A stretch of 64,000 nucleotides of DNA from Cladocopium goreaui (GCA_947184155.2 CAMXCT020001122.1:113687-177686), one strand, 5' to 3'. Positions 41,901-51,136 are shown, numbered from the stretch's first letter. Made by a program: numbers and translations. The notes: generated by a model from the letters alone, not told the origin.

Positions 41901-44900
41901 GGCAAGGGTAGGGGAGAACTGCTGTCCAATGCGTTCCTGTGCACAATGTTTCATCACTTCAGAGGGATCACATCCTGCCGCTTCTAGAACCTCATGCAGT
42001 CGATCTGGAAGAGTGGGAGGCATGTCAAACACCGCTTCTCGTACCAGGGAATGGAACGCACTCTTGATGTCTAAAAATAGGACACAGGAAGACATATGTT
42101 TGGAGGACGCAGCTTGCTCAAAGGCTCTGAGATAATGAGTTGCGAACATGGTCGACTGATGGGCGAAGCCCCCCAATTGAAGGGGTTCTCGTGCAGCGTG
42201 GAGTGCTGGCATCATTTGCGCTCTCATCACGGCATGGGATAACTTGCTCAAAACATCAATCAAAGCTATGCCGCGCATGTCCTGGATATGATGGCTCTTT
42301 TTCTTTTTGCCTATGGTATGGACCAATCCGCCTTTCCATTGCCACGGCTCGGCGCCAGTGGTCCACATCTTCAAGAATAAGGAGGTGATCTCTGCAGCCA
42401 TTGGAAGACCTTGCACTTTCAACGTGTTGGGAGAAATGGCATCAACGCCAGGTGCTTTGTTGGTCTTCAAGGTGGCACACAAATGTTCCACAGTCGCTCG
42501 GGTTGGCAACTCATGCATGGGAATACAGAGAGGAGCTTCATACATGTTTTTCTGCTGATGCGTCCAACAGGATAACAAGAGCTCATCAAATGATGTGGTA
42601 CATCCTGCTTCAAGTTGATTGTAATGTGCTGCCTTTTCTTCCACAGTGGGGCCAACGCAGCGCAAGTTAGAGCGTTGCTTCGCTCTCCACTTGGGCAACG
42701 TGAATTTAATAGCCTGCCACAGATGCCGTGAGCTTTTCAAAGACTCGCGTCCTGCTTGTTCAGCTAACGACTCGTAGAATGTAGCATCATCTTGTCGTAC
42801 TGCTTGCACCACACGAGGAGCCAAATCAGAGAACGCTTGAAAATGGGTGGCCTCCTGAACATCACATTGACGAAGCCAGGGTAGCAAATTGGGTTGATGT
42901 TCTCGGTCATCTCGCCAGCTCTCAAAAATATGGCGAAGCAGTGCAAGCCTTCGATGTCGACGCACCTTTGCAAGACACTGTCGATGAAATTGTTTCGCTT
43001 GAATCAACTTTGCAGTTTCCATGGTCAAATGGGATTTCCGCATTGGTCGTGGGATCTCTTGCTTCTGTCGCAGCCATAACTGAATGGCGGCTGCATGTGA
43101 ATGCACATCCATCTTCCAGTCAGGCCATTGCAAAGTACCTGACAGCGACTTTGTCTTCCTTCGCTTTGTAGTATGAGCCACATGAAAGGATAGGGGCACT
43201 TGTGCACGAACACATGCGTGATCTTCTCGTGAGATGGTCAGGTCGATGCGCTCGTCAATCCAAGTTTCAATGGCGTCATCATGCAAGTCATGAGGACATG
43301 CAATGTAATCAAGGCGTGCTGTGGTGCCTGTCGCATGAGTCCAGGTGCAACTTGGTCCTGAATGAAATGCAGCAAACGTTTGAGGCAGAAAGAGGTTCTG
43401 TTCCAAGAGCCATTGGTGAAAGAATGCACCTTTCGTATTCTCTGGATCAGGTTGCCAGTCTCCGATGGCATCAGAGCAAACCGAGCCAACACGGCTATTG
43501 GCATCAGCCAGGACAAAAAGCCTCCATGACCTATATTGTTGAGGGATTGCCATGGTGGTTGCGTGCCAAAACTGGTGAAGGGTTTTTTCATCAGTGTCAA
43601 CTGGGGCGTGCAGGACAAGCAAAATAAGTCGAAGTCCTTGGCAGCTAAAGCGAACCACAAGCCTCTGAGCAGTTGCATGCAAAATGTGCAGATGTGAAGT
43701 ATCAACTTCAAGCTTCACACGTCCATCCAAAAGACACTGATGCACCCAAAGTTGCACGCCTCCAACGCCTCGTTGTGATGCTGGCGCAGACAAGACGTGG
43801 TAGTGCGGCAGTCGAAAATGCCCATCTTGACGACTGCGAGTCTCTTGCAAGCCAATAAAATGCACACCCAAGTCGTGAAATTGGTGATCAAGCTGTTCAG
43901 CTCGCGCACTCATGTAGTTGGATGCATACTGCTGGCCTGGGAAGAGAGTCAAAACGTTGGCGGTCGCAAATTGCAGTTTGATGTTCGTCGCCTCTCGTGG
44001 ACCTTGAGGTTGCGCATCTCGCCGTTGAGCAATTGGTTGCTGGCCAACTTGTGGCAAAGATGTCAGTGGCTGCGCAATGTTGAATCGCCAATGAAGATCA
44101 TGGAGCGGAGGTGCATCAACGTGTCCTCGTAGGGATTTTTCAAGAAGCCACAACCACTGGATTGGTATAAGATCTTGTCCATCGAAAGTGCACTGCTGAT
44201 GATAGGCCTGCATGTCTTTCTGCAGAACGGAACGCTTTCGACCATGGTGACAAAGGGTGTCGGCTGCCTCATTCCATGGATGACCTTGATGCCCTCTCAA
44301 GTGAGTCCATTGAACAGCTGCCGCAAGCCAATGTTCCAACCAATGTAGAAGGGCACGAATAGGCACCAAAAGATCAGCATTGTGATGGCCGCCAAGCTTT
44401 CCTTGAGCAACTCCTGCAACCTGTTGACAATCAAACGCAAACTCGACCCACGGTTGTATGTTGTGAAAGTGGAAAAGCATCTGGCAACACCATCGTATGG
44501 CCAGAAAGAGTGCAGTGGCTTCCGCTCGTGGTGCAGTTTGCTCACCAAGACATTCGGCATTGAGATAGCCACCCCATCGTTCACCACCATCAGTGTGCAC
44601 GATCAACACGACCACTGCAGTAGCCAGCGGACTTTTGTGGGTAGCAGAACCATCAGTGTAAAAGGAGAATCCAAGGGGTGTCTCCGTAGTCCACTTCAAT
44701 GTTTGAGCAAGTTTCTTTGCTGTCGCTGGGTGCCAATCCACATCGAAATGATCAAAGGTCGGTTGCAAATTCATCCATTGAGAAAGTTGTTCACGTAGAA
44801 ACAAGACCTTCTGACAATCGATTGTTACCCACACTGGAGTGACGACATCTGTAAGAAGTGCATCCAGCTGAAGACGATTGCGCCCTGAAGACTTTTGAAG

Positions 44901-46556
44901 TAGATGAAGACCATCGGAATCATCGTCATCCGGCGTGGTGGCATGAGAAGCGCCTGCTTGCCAAGGGATGTCGCGCTGAATGGTAAAATGAATGGCCGCT
45001 CCATGTTGCACTGGAACGTTGGGATCAGCAGTGATTTCGTCTTCACCCCGCCAGGTTCGGCATTGTGTGTGTGCAGAAGCCTGTGCACACGCATTCTGAA
45101 GGTCAACCAGACGGAGTAGATCACGATGAACATGAGTATCAGCTACCATAAGGCACATCAGACGAGGATGCCATGGATCTTCTGCGTAATCGGTAATAGA
45201 TACCAGCACGGAAGAATGGTGCGGGATGACGTTCTGGACTAGGATGATATGGGCCACAGCTTCCGGATCACCTCCTTCAGGAAACGGCTGGACAATCTGA
45301 CACAACAGCTCATGAAATGGATCAACATGATCTTCCCAAGCCATCACAATTGCAGTGTACCACGATTGAGGATCAGCATCAAGCCGTACCATTCTGCCGA
45401 GACCACTGTGTGGTCTGCGCACGTGGTCACTGAACCAAGTTTCAACATAGGTATGAGGGGAGGCATGATCATCAGCTTGATGTTGATGTTGAAGCCGTAT
45501 CTCAAAGAGCTCTTGCACAAACGTCGGAAGGCCGTTGACAATCGCCTGCATGGGGTTGTCCCTTGCTGCTTGGCTACGAGCTTGTTGCAATCGACCAACT
45601 GGCTCATCATCTAATTTGTCCACAGGGTGGGTCATGTCAGCCGTAGAGTCCACCAATCGACAGACTTTTGCCACTTCATCAGCCAGCATATCGTTGGGAG
45701 GCAACGGCACAAAACTGAGCATGCCAACATCAACCTGCAGAAGATTCAAGTGATCTGCTTCGTCAAGGCTGTGAAAGCGCGCTGGTCTTTGACGTCGCTC
45801 ATACTCATCCACATCTGTCATGCCAACTTCATGGAAATCTCCAGGGGAGAGCGCTGCAGAAGAACGTCCAGAGCGACGCGGAGCAGTTCTTGTTCTACTC
45901 ACACATGTTCTGGTGGAAATCGATGCTGCAGCTCTTGGCCAAGGAGGAAGAGCAATCCTCAAATAATCTCCATGCTCCAGATGAAAACTTCGTTGTTGTT
46001 GGGCCTCCACCAAGATATTATTCAGCCACATCATACATCGATTGCGCACCTTGTCACAGTAGATGTCCAAGCCTAACAGGCGGAACAAGGTGCGTCGCTG
46101 TGTCAGATGCGGCAACGACAAACATCGTCTCGAAGTAGAGACATCAGTGGCTGGAAGATGCTCATGAAATTCAACATCGACTAGCACCAGTCGATGAACC
46201 GACCCAAGGGGAAGGTCTGCCACGGTTTGCATAAGAAGCACTTCCGTATGAGCTGCTTGAAGATCCATCGGTCGATGGCGTACATGATGACAATACGCAA
46301 TGTCATCCTCATCCACCTCAGTGAATTGCGCCACACGTCCTTGAAAAACGGATGCATCATTCCAGGGAAGATATCCATGGTATACACGTCGATGCGTTCG
46401 GTACACATGAGCAAATCGCCAATCCAAATCGTGCTGTCGTGATTCAGGATCATCTGAGCTGTCGGATGCAGAGACTTCAGCTTCAAGTTGATCATCTTGT
46501 TGAACTGCAGGAGGCAGGTCAAAAATGGGTTGATCTGGGGGATAATCTTGTCGAGT
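38910..46556 (-). CDS. LINE ORF2: RNase H - endonuclease - RT - Zn finger - methyltransferase-like
   Basis: The frame is open from just after the ORF1 stop (46,556) to TAA/TAG at 38,910; no ATG occurs in the first 43 codons. Residue numbers below count from a TTG at 46,427. About 585-745: RNase H (YTDGSATHKS, RAEATALFLAIRW, HLRGHQGHPWNEAADTL). About 820-1075: EEP-type endonuclease (ATANVLTLF, GLQETRSRQDG, SREDHACVRA). About 1315-1750: reverse transcriptase (NKAPGVDAISP, FLDIKSAFHSLVRE, RGSRPGSPLADAAYN, catalytic WVDDLAL at about 1584-1590, GLVLNMQPKKTE). About 1914-1975: two zinc-finger-like clusters (CRLC...HVHQWLAH, CLACHKC...HL...H). About 2205-2440: a domain resembling cytosine-5 methyltransferases (LHLFSGRRRIGD, GPPCETFAAAR with Cys near 2284, IMEHPDEP). 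RNase H normally lies after RT in LINEs, so this order is unusual. Many internal ORFs in other frames are shadows. Confidence 0.85.
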   Translation of the reverse strand, partial: TRQDYPPDQPIFDLPPAVQQDDQLEAEVSASDSSDDPESRQHDLDWRFAHVYRTHRRVYHGYLPWNDASVFQGRVAQFTEVDEDDIAYCHHVRHRPMDLQAAHTEVLLMQTVADLPLGSVHRLVLVDVEFHEHLPATDVSTSRRCLSLPHLTQRRTLFRLLGLDIYCDKVRNRCMMWLNNILVEAQQQRSFHLEHGDYLRIALPPWPRAAASISTRTCVSRTRTAPRRSGRSSAALSPGDFHEVGMTDVDEYERRQRPARFHSLDEADHLNLLQVDVGMLSFVPLPPNDMLADEVAKVCRLVDSTADMTHPVDKLDDEPVGRLQQARSQAARDNPMQAIVNGLPTFVQELFEIRLQHQHQADDHASPHTYVETWFSDHVRRPHSGLGRMVRLDADPQSWYTAIVMAWEDHVDPFHELLCQIVQPFPEGGDPEAVAHIILVQNVIPHHSSVLVSITDYAEDPWHPRLMCLMVADTHVHRDLLRLVDLQNACAQASAHTQCRTWRGEDEITADPNVPVQHGAAIHFTIQRDIPWQAGASHATTPDDDDSDGLHLLQKSSGRNRLQLDALLTDVVTPVWVTIDCQKVLFLREQLSQWMNLQPTFDHFDVDWHPATAKKLAQTLKWTTETPLGFSFYTDGSATHKSPLATAVVVLIVHTDGGERWGGYLNAECLGEQTAPRAEATALFLAIRWCCQMLFHFHNIQPWVEFAFDCQQVAGVAQGKLGGHHNADLLVPIRALLHWLEHWLAAAVQWTHLRGHQGHPWNEAADTLCHHGRKRSVLQKDMQAYHQQCTFDGQDLIPIQWLWLLEKSLRGHVDAPPLHDLHWRFNIAQPLTSLPQVGQQPIAQRRDAQPQGPREATNIKLQFATANVLTLFPGQQYASNYMSARAEQLDHQFHDLGVHFIGLQETRSRQDGHFRLPHYHVLSAPASQRGVGGVQLWVHQCLLDGRVKLEVDTSHLHILHATAQRLVVRFSCQGLRLILLVLHAPVDTDEKTLHQFWHATTMAIPQQYRSWRLFVLADANSRVGSVCSDAIGDWQPDPENTKGAFFHQWLLEQNLFLPQTFAAFHSGPSCTWTHATGTTARLDYIACPHDLHDDAIETWIDERIDLTISREDHACVRAQVPLSFHVAHTTKRRKTKSLSGTLQWPDWKMDVHSHAAAIQLWLRQKQEIPRPMRKSHLTMETAKLIQAKQFHRQCLAKVRRHRRLALLRHIFESWRDDREHQPNLLPWLRQCDVQEATHFQAFSDLAPRVVQAVRQDDATFYESLAEQAGRESLKSSRHLWQAIKFTLPKWRAKQRSNLRCVGPTVEEKAAHYNQLEAGCTTSFDELLLSCWTHQQKNMYEAPLCIPMHELPTRATVEHLCATLKTNKAPGVDAISPNTLKVQGLPMAAEITSLFLKMWTTGAEPWQWKGGLVHTIGKKKKSHHIQDMRGIALIDVLSKLSHAVMRAQMMPALHAAREPLQLGGFAHQSTMFATHYLRAFEQAASSKHMSSCVLFLDIKSAFHSLVREAVFDMPPTLPDRLHEVLEAAGCDPSEVMKHCAQERIGQQFSPTLARLLSDAHTCTWYTLAASDEVHHTMRGSRPGSPLADAAYNALMIAIIKDIQKILDSRPLFVQAHCQLGVRPRIVAWVDDLALPMVFPTADALIEETAAVMHEVDHVCRSYGLVLNMQPKKTEAVVAFRGHQAAASRHHCFGTRQGVICHDLPAGPLSCVPQYEHLGTIFVAEGKIDAEISHRLGRAQHAYLQVRKPILANKHISIATRLKLLEGLVMPVLFHGSGNWPLLPHRQLQKVHGVYMKWIRSVVGNGFWTTEMLNDQRLLMTWQLPTVTLRLAKMRLLYAFHFVQQCPGLILEFVTAASDHQFSWIPALRHALTWLRGMDPTLLHWDPHHAPVHIIWQWLTDCADTGPRLVRRLFRRALQQGGTIERAVRAHWQLLQCIAPAAILGHDDVAVVPDLAAHECRLCARHFGTVHQLHVHQWLAHELISPERSMMTSTTCLACHKCHWTSQRLQQHLRNSRRHPNGCYERLTWRCPPVRCVPEIDEHAPHQRFHRQPAMIVDTVPNYAECTLTTRAEADAVLNQCWQDEGLPNDIDLHFLSQRHAEFDGVMKARQHCHMDDVEGIFFELVVKAEGTSTLPHGVLGEWALCLWILDCLWLSRFPVFPVEVFRALDDALQQFLHDSHIGRLVCWKRRMDEAYQPDLTMIKSREVLHRALEPIIDPCALQHQFLDEVFACHFDLPPAGQIPLCKLDGRVVILVLHLFSGRRRIGDCHWWAQHIAAKILPEYPVVLLSVDTAIDLVYGDLSTGANFQRILKLAQSGTVAGSLTGPPCETFAAARDIQLESRGPRPLRTAHSPWCLPERSYGEMRQCATGTELLMNSLQLETIVCQGGGSIMEHPDEPKDEQKVSVWRLRCHRTWCMGLPNARRHRIEQWLYGAVGVKPTCLRAFNLGPANVVENALCSGAELWRCRPQHGLKGRQANGQFKTAQAKEYPSALCRSLVIAMLNGLRHRLSTEGAREPVMPTSDECKWIHHMRNQAEILSHRQFFPDYQG

Positions 46557-46559
46557 TCA
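46557..46559 (-). other. Single in-frame TGA between LINE ORF1 and ORF2
   Basis: 46,556 to 38,910 and 48,965 to 46,557 are the same reading frame, interrupted only by this TGA. The local reading is ...VSFAA-stop-TRQDYPPDQ.... Confidence 0.9.
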
Positions 46560-48722
46560 AGCTGCAAAGGAGACCACATCTGTGTCAGCTGGTGGGACTC
46601 TGATGTCAATGTCAATGCTAAGACCATTGGCAATAGGCTCGAGTTCATTCTCGGCCATGAACATGATTCCTGATCTGGCAATCCATCTCCTGCCTTGGAC
46701 CAGATGAGAGATGCGCAACAAGTCCACAGCACGTGTACCACATAGCCATGTAGGCGATGTGACCGCTTCTTGGAGTAGCTGCGTACGGTGCTCCTCAATA
46801 AACCTGGCAGTCAAGAGAATACCATAATGATCAGGACTCAATCCTTGTGTCAGAATGATGTGTGGCATGGCCGGCTGATCATCTGCATGAGAAGGTTGTG
46901 GCCGCACATATTCAATGTGTAGAGCTTCACCCTCTCGGATATTGTCGGCCCATACTTCCCGTATATCATTCAACCAGAGGTGGTCCATTCGATCAAGTGT
47001 CACAATTCTCGGATGAGAACATCTTGGAGCATGTTGGTGATGCAGAAACCAAGTCTTGATACGAAGGATCCGACCCTCTTGGGGATCATGAGACACAGCA
47101 TGTTCTCGCCAATCACTTCGTAATTGGATATGCCACGACGACTGCATGTCATAGTCTGCTCGATCAGACGCCATTGGAGTCGAATCTGACACGGTGGAAC
47201 CAGATAAATGTCCACCAGGTTCTTCAGGATTGGCTGCAACCGATGCGACAAACAAGCTGTTCGACACTCCTGTGTAAGGGTCAACTGCTGGGATCGACAC
47301 GGCCAAAGTTGACAGCGGTTCCACAACAGCGACATTCTGTGCGTTGAGTGTCCATGGCTTATTCATCCATGTTTGCAGTTGATGGTGAGTCAAAACTGTA
47401 GGTAACAAAGTGTCACCTTCACTCCCGTAGAGCAATTCAATCTGGGTCGTAAAGCTCACTGCTTTGGTACTCGTAGAAGATTGAGAAGGAAGTGCACGAC
47501 GACCAGCATGAAAGCAACTGGACCCTTCCAGAAGCTGGGAACAAGCATCAAATCCATAAACTTCGATGCACTGGTCAACAGCACGTTCAATCGCAACCCA
47601 TGGCGCAGTGAAATTCTCTTCCATCAGGATACTATGTGTCCACTGATGCACGCACATAGTCCCTGGAGATCCTAGGGGTTGGCAGGCCTCTTGACAGTCT
47701 ACTTGCCCCCCCCCACCAAAAGGCTGCAAGGCTCGTGAGCCATACACAGACCTTTCGTGCGCCGCCTCTTCGCCATCCTCCAACCTTGGCTTCTTGAGAG
47801 CAGAGCCTTCTAGAACTTCGGCTTGACGATCTCGAATGCGATTGAAGGTCTGGACCATGGACTGCATGTCGTCGTGAATGCTGGGTGTGACATCGGTCAT
47901 CAACTCTTCCTCGGAAGGTTCGACGACTGTCGGCACTCCAATGTCGGAAGCACTCACTGCTTCCTTGGATACCTCCATCATTTCCTTTGCATTCTGATAC
48001 TTGTCCATGGCCTCTTGTATGGCTTTCATATGTTCTGCGTCTCGAGCATCGAAATCTTCTGTATGCTGGTTCCATCTCTGGACTGCCTCCGCAATGAACT
48101 TGGCCCATGAATTGTGAAGATTCTGCCTGGCACGTCTGGCTTGCAGAAGTTGATCTCGAGCATTTCGAAGCTTTGCGGCAGCACTTTGAAGTTGAATCGT
48201 CGGATCGACCACGACCACCTTGGAGGCATTGGCGAGGGCTTTCTGCACATCGGCAGTCAATGGTTGATCCATTTGCTTCACTGCGGCGGCAAGCTCCTTC
48301 AAGTGCGTCTCTGCAGCGCTGTTGACTGCGGCACTCGCTGGTGTCGATTTCACCATAGAGTCGGAGTCGAGTGTCCACTCTGGTTCTTGAGGAGGAATAT
48401 GACGTGCTTGACTTTTCGATCGTCCGTCTTGCTTGCCTTTGTGGGACCGAGCTGGGGATTTCTTGGGTCCACGTTTTGGCGATTTGGCAGCACCATATGA
48501 GCCCGTCCAAGGGCCTTGATAGTAGTTGCCATTGGGATCTGGATCCCATTCGCCTGCATATGTCCATGCTTGGCTCTGTCGCCTCTTCGGAGACTTTGTA
48601 GATCTGGAGGATCGTGGAGTTTGCGGTCTGCACTCGGACCAATGAGCTCCACAGAAACCACAATTCGAGAAGGTACCTTTGATGTCCTTCTTGCACCATG
48701 TGCAGTGCCATGGTTGCGCCAT
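46557..48722 (-). CDS. LINE ORF1 (Zn-finger/coiled-coil, nucleic-acid-binding type)
   Basis: 721 codons from the first ATG (48,722) to a TGA at 46,559-46,557; the frame is open another 243 bases upstream without ATG. The N terminus has a zinc ribbon (WHCTWCKKD ... NCGFCGAHW, CxxC...CxxC, close to the RanBP2 type). Next is a basic Ser/Lys-rich region (AKSPKRGPKKSPARSHKGKQ) and a long Ala/Gln/Glu-rich coiled-coil-like stretch (LKELAAAVKQMDQPLTADVQ, AKLRNARDQLLQARRARQNL). The C terminus resembles the folded regions at the start of ORF2. ORF1 proteins of LINEs bind RNA and act as chaperones; this is inferred here. The next codon after the TGA continues in the ORF2 frame. A second long frame (47,632-49,023) is a shadow. 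Confidence 0.75.
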   Translation of the reverse strand: MAQPWHCTWCKKDIKGTFSNCGFCGAHWSECRPQTPRSSRSTKSPKRRQSQAWTYAGEWDPDPNGNYYQGPWTGSYGAAKSPKRGPKKSPARSHKGKQDGRSKSQARHIPPQEPEWTLDSDSMVKSTPASAAVNSAAETHLKELAAAVKQMDQPLTADVQKALANASKVVVVDPTIQLQSAAAKLRNARDQLLQARRARQNLHNSWAKFIAEAVQRWNQHTEDFDARDAEHMKAIQEAMDKYQNAKEMMEVSKEAVSASDIGVPTVVEPSEEELMTDVTPSIHDDMQSMVQTFNRIRDRQAEVLEGSALKKPRLEDGEEAAHERSVYGSRALQPFGGGGQVDCQEACQPLGSPGTMCVHQWTHSILMEENFTAPWVAIERAVDQCIEVYGFDACSQLLEGSSCFHAGRRALPSQSSTSTKAVSFTTQIELLYGSEGDTLLPTVLTHHQLQTWMNKPWTLNAQNVAVVEPLSTLAVSIPAVDPYTGVSNSLFVASVAANPEEPGGHLSGSTVSDSTPMASDRADYDMQSSWHIQLRSDWREHAVSHDPQEGRILRIKTWFLHHQHAPRCSHPRIVTLDRMDHLWLNDIREVWADNIREGEALHIEYVRPQPSHADDQPAMPHIILTQGLSPDHYGILLTARFIEEHRTQLLQEAVTSPTWLCGTRAVDLLRISHLVQGRRWIARSGIMFMAENELEPIANGLSIDIDIRVPPADTDVVSFAA

Positions 48723-49269
48723 CTTGGCAATCTGCAAGGCAAGGGAAATCCGGTGGATGTACTGGGTATCGGCTGAGTGATGTGTTCGAAGAGTGTGCAA
48801 GATCCACCTCAGAACCTCCGGTGAAGGTGAGGTATGCCCTGTTCGAATCTTCCACCACCAAAATCGAGCAACAGCGCGGTTCCGTCGGAACCTCCTTCGC
48901 AATGTTGACGATGAAGCCGTGTTGTACCACAATGACAAACAAGAAAATGATGACAAAAGGGGCAACCAAAACTGTCATACACCAAATCCTCGAACTTGTC
49001 CAGAAAGTCCTCAAAGAAGACAAAATAGGTGAAGCCCGATCACCTCAAAATATTCAAGGATCAAGTTCTCGTAGATACCCAGGGGTTTTACGAGTCTGGG
49101 ACCTCGAAGAACCAATGCAAGCTCCAGGGTTATCGCCAGTTCAGAGCAGCAAAGAAAGAAGGCAAACGACAAAGTATGGCGTAAGCCCGCGGGATAAATT
49201 GGAACGGTAAATCCCGCTAAGGGTGTTGATACAGAGGGTACGTCACGAATCCCTCTTGAACCACAACCT

Positions 49270-49282
49270 TATCCCATATATT
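49270..49282. repeat. LINE target-site duplication, right copy
   Basis: TATCCCATATATT, matching 38,829-38,841. Confidence 0.75.
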
Positions 49283-49319
49283 ATAGAAAATAAAAGCCAT
49301 GTTTGAAACCACCAACCAG
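49283..49319. mobile_element. MITE-B, right part (split by the LINE)
   Basis: ATAGAAAATAAAAGCCATG then TTTGAAACCACCAACCAG, the inverted end of the family. Confidence 0.75.
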
Positions 49320-49383
49320 TTCTTGTAGATTCATTGAATCTAGATCCTCCAGTTTCCAGAAAATCGCCCCCCCAAATGGGGTC

Positions 49384-49441
49384 CAGGTGATGGTAGCGCC
49401 CCTCCCCGTGCTGTTTGCCGTTGTGCCAGAAGCCCTCGTAC
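49384..49441 (-). CDS. MORN-repeat exon
   Basis: After acceptor GGGTGGCAG, split codon then YEGFWHNGKQHGEGRYHHL. It matches the MORN consensus Y-x-G-x-W-x(5)-H-G-x-G. The exon begins in phase 2, just before the MORN Tyr, as at 58,852, 50,371 and 61,100. The 3' end (CACCTG|GACCCC) is approximate. Confidence 0.65.
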
Positions 49442-49539
49442 CTGCCACCCAGAGCGCCGCAAGGCCGGGCCATGGGGAATAAATGGTGTCGGGGGATGGT
49501 TCGTAATCCACCTATTGAACTTTTAATAACTGTTAATCC

Positions 49540-49638
49540 TGCTATTATATATATATTATATTATATATTATATATATTATGTATATATATTATATATATA
49601 TTATATATATATTATATATATAATATTATATATATATA
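49540..49638. repeat. AT microsatellite
   Basis: TATATATTATATTATAT-type repeat of about 100 bp, directly beside a MITE-B copy. Confidence 0.95.
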
Positions 49639-49742
49639 ACTAGTTGGTGGTTTTAGCCATCTTGAAAAATATGAGTTCGTCAGTTGGGATGATTATTCCC
49701 AATATATGGAAAAATGAAAAATGTTCCAAAGCACCAACCAGT
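49639..49742. mobile_element. MITE-B copy
   Basis: CTAGTTGGTGGTTTTAGCC ... GTTCCAAAGCACCAACCAG with TAAC at each side. The core GAGTTCGTCAGTTGGGATGA is intact. Confidence 0.8.
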
Positions 49743-50271
49743 AACTGTTGAATTGGCCTGTATGGCAGATAAAAACAACAGCACATCAAGTGGAGGACCA
49801 CGCTTGTGCGACGAATGGCTGTCATTGTGCGGATCTCAAAGCAGCCGTTTCACCCACGCCCTTAATCATTCCCAAATTTGCACCACAACACGTGTGTCGG
49901 CAACCCTACAGATCATGTGTCAGGGTTTTGGACCCTTCTTCTGCTACTCCCCAAGGGGTCCAGTGGGTCCGTCAAGCAGAACGACCTCCTGCAGTCCGGC
50001 CAAGAGAAGATGCCATAGCCAGTCTTGCGGTCATTGGCATACCTAGCCCAGAACAAAAATGATTTTCAAGCGCCTCGTAGCCCTAATCCCAAGGTATACA
50101 GCTCATCGTTACTGAAATTGAAACTGCCCAGTCAAAAAAGAGAGATCCACAGATCTTCGGCTAGCCAAACACGAGACAATACGAGAAAATAGGTTAGAAA
50201 TACTTCTGTAAACCTGGTGTTTCAGTGATGCAGATAGTACTCATCTTTGACCATGGTTTTTGAGCAAAAAC
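49743..50271. other. Intron-like stretch
   Basis: No exon was recognised. Plus-strand frames of about 110 codons at 49,714-50,062 lack splice or start support. Confidence 0.3.
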
Positions 50272-50371
50272 TTCGAACTCGCCGAGGTGCTGCCCTTCGT
50301 AAGCGCGTCCATCGGGCCAGCTATAGATCCCACAACCATGGATCATGGAGTTCTTCCAACGGCCACGGAAC
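50272..50371 (-). CDS. MORN-repeat exon
   Basis: 100 bp from acceptor TAGCCTCCCAG to donor GAGTTCGAA|GTTTTT. It encodes FRGRWKNSMIHGCGIYSWPD followed by GRAYEGQHLGEFE: a full MORN unit (F-x-G-x-W ... H-G-x-G-x-Y-x-W-x-D-G) and the start of the next (Y-E-G-Q). It begins in phase 2, like its neighbours. Confidence 0.8.
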
Positions 50372-50753
50372 CTGGGAGGCTAAGGCTTCCAGAAAATGGT
50401 GACTTTTGGGGGAAGAATTGGAGATCCAAAGCTCGGAAAATGGTGCATGGGCTGGAAGAAACGGGCTGGAAACACAGCTAGTGGATGCCCTGGTCCTTTT
50501 TCTGTCAAATGGGTGATCTGACAGCTGCCATAGAATCGAAATCAATTCAGCTTCGCCTCTCGATGAGTATGGGCGAGACATCATTGATGTTGATGACAGC
50601 GCAGCTAGTAATTCATGTTGGTCAACCCAATAGAATTCTGTATCTACAAACAGGGACCCCGCAAAAAATGTCCAGGATGTAACATAATGCCCAGCTTTCC
50701 AACTGTTATATCTATAAGACTAGGGGGTTCTATATAATATAAATATATAGAGA

Positions 50754-50870
50754 TACATGGGTGTTTCTTAAAATGGTGGATCCCCAAAACCATGGGTTTC
50801 AAATGGTTTCAATACAAAAAGTGCCTAATTTTGGATGATCTGGGAGGACCCGCATTTTTAGAAACCCATA
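50754..50870. mobile_element. MITE-D copy
   Basis: Inverted ends ACATGGGTGTTTCTTAAAAT and CATTTTTAGAAACCCAT. The copia element inserted directly at its right end. Confidence 0.55.
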
Positions 50871-50871
50871 C
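50867..50871. repeat. Copia target-site duplication, left
   Basis: CATAC, repeated at 58,587-58,591. Confidence 0.85.
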
Positions 50872-51039
50872 TGAACAGAGAATTTGGGCTCTTAAATCTG
50901 ATGAACACTCCTGAGCACTGATCAGCACCTTTTCACTCAGTCAGCTCGAAGGTAGCTGAAAGCACTAAAATGGCTGCAGCACATATACAAACATATATGC
51001 TACATGTGACATAGTCTACACTGTACACATATCTGATCA
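50872..51039 (-). repeat. Copia 3' LTR
   Basis: 168 bp, TGAACAGAG ... TCTGATCA on plus (TG...CA). Base by base it matches the copy at 58,419-58,586. Confidence 0.95.
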
Positions 51040-51052
51040 CGCCTCCCGAGCC
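51040..51052 (-). other. Polypurine tract of copia element
   Basis: On minus, CTCGGGAGGCG directly precedes the 3' LTR, the expected place for plus-strand priming. Confidence 0.5.
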
Positions 51053-51136
51053 TGTTTAAAAACGGCGCTCCCGTCCAATTATTTGAACTAGGCGAGTTTT
51101 GATATGTACAGCTACTCATAGCCACGCTCAAGCCAT

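Larger units (their letters stand above)
38842..49269 (-). mobile_element. Full-length non-LTR retrotransposon (LINE)
   Basis: About 10.4 kb on the minus strand. The 5' end is at 49,269. The 3' end is a short A-tract (TTTTTT on plus) touching the 13-bp duplication, as expected for target-primed reverse transcription. It encodes an ORF1-type protein and an endonuclease/reverse-transcriptase protein in the same frame. The insertion is in the sense orientation within an intron of the host unit and splits a MITE-B element. Full length, long ORFs and a clean duplication suggest a fairly recent insertion. Confidence 0.85.

Noticed and set aside
47632-49023. 463-codon ORF overlapping LINE ORF1, with a hydrophobic N terminus
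   Set aside because: It is in another frame of ORF1. The hydrophobic start comes from the 5' UTR and the rest is Arg/Ser-rich shadow sequence. ORF1 has the zinc ribbon and coiled coil.
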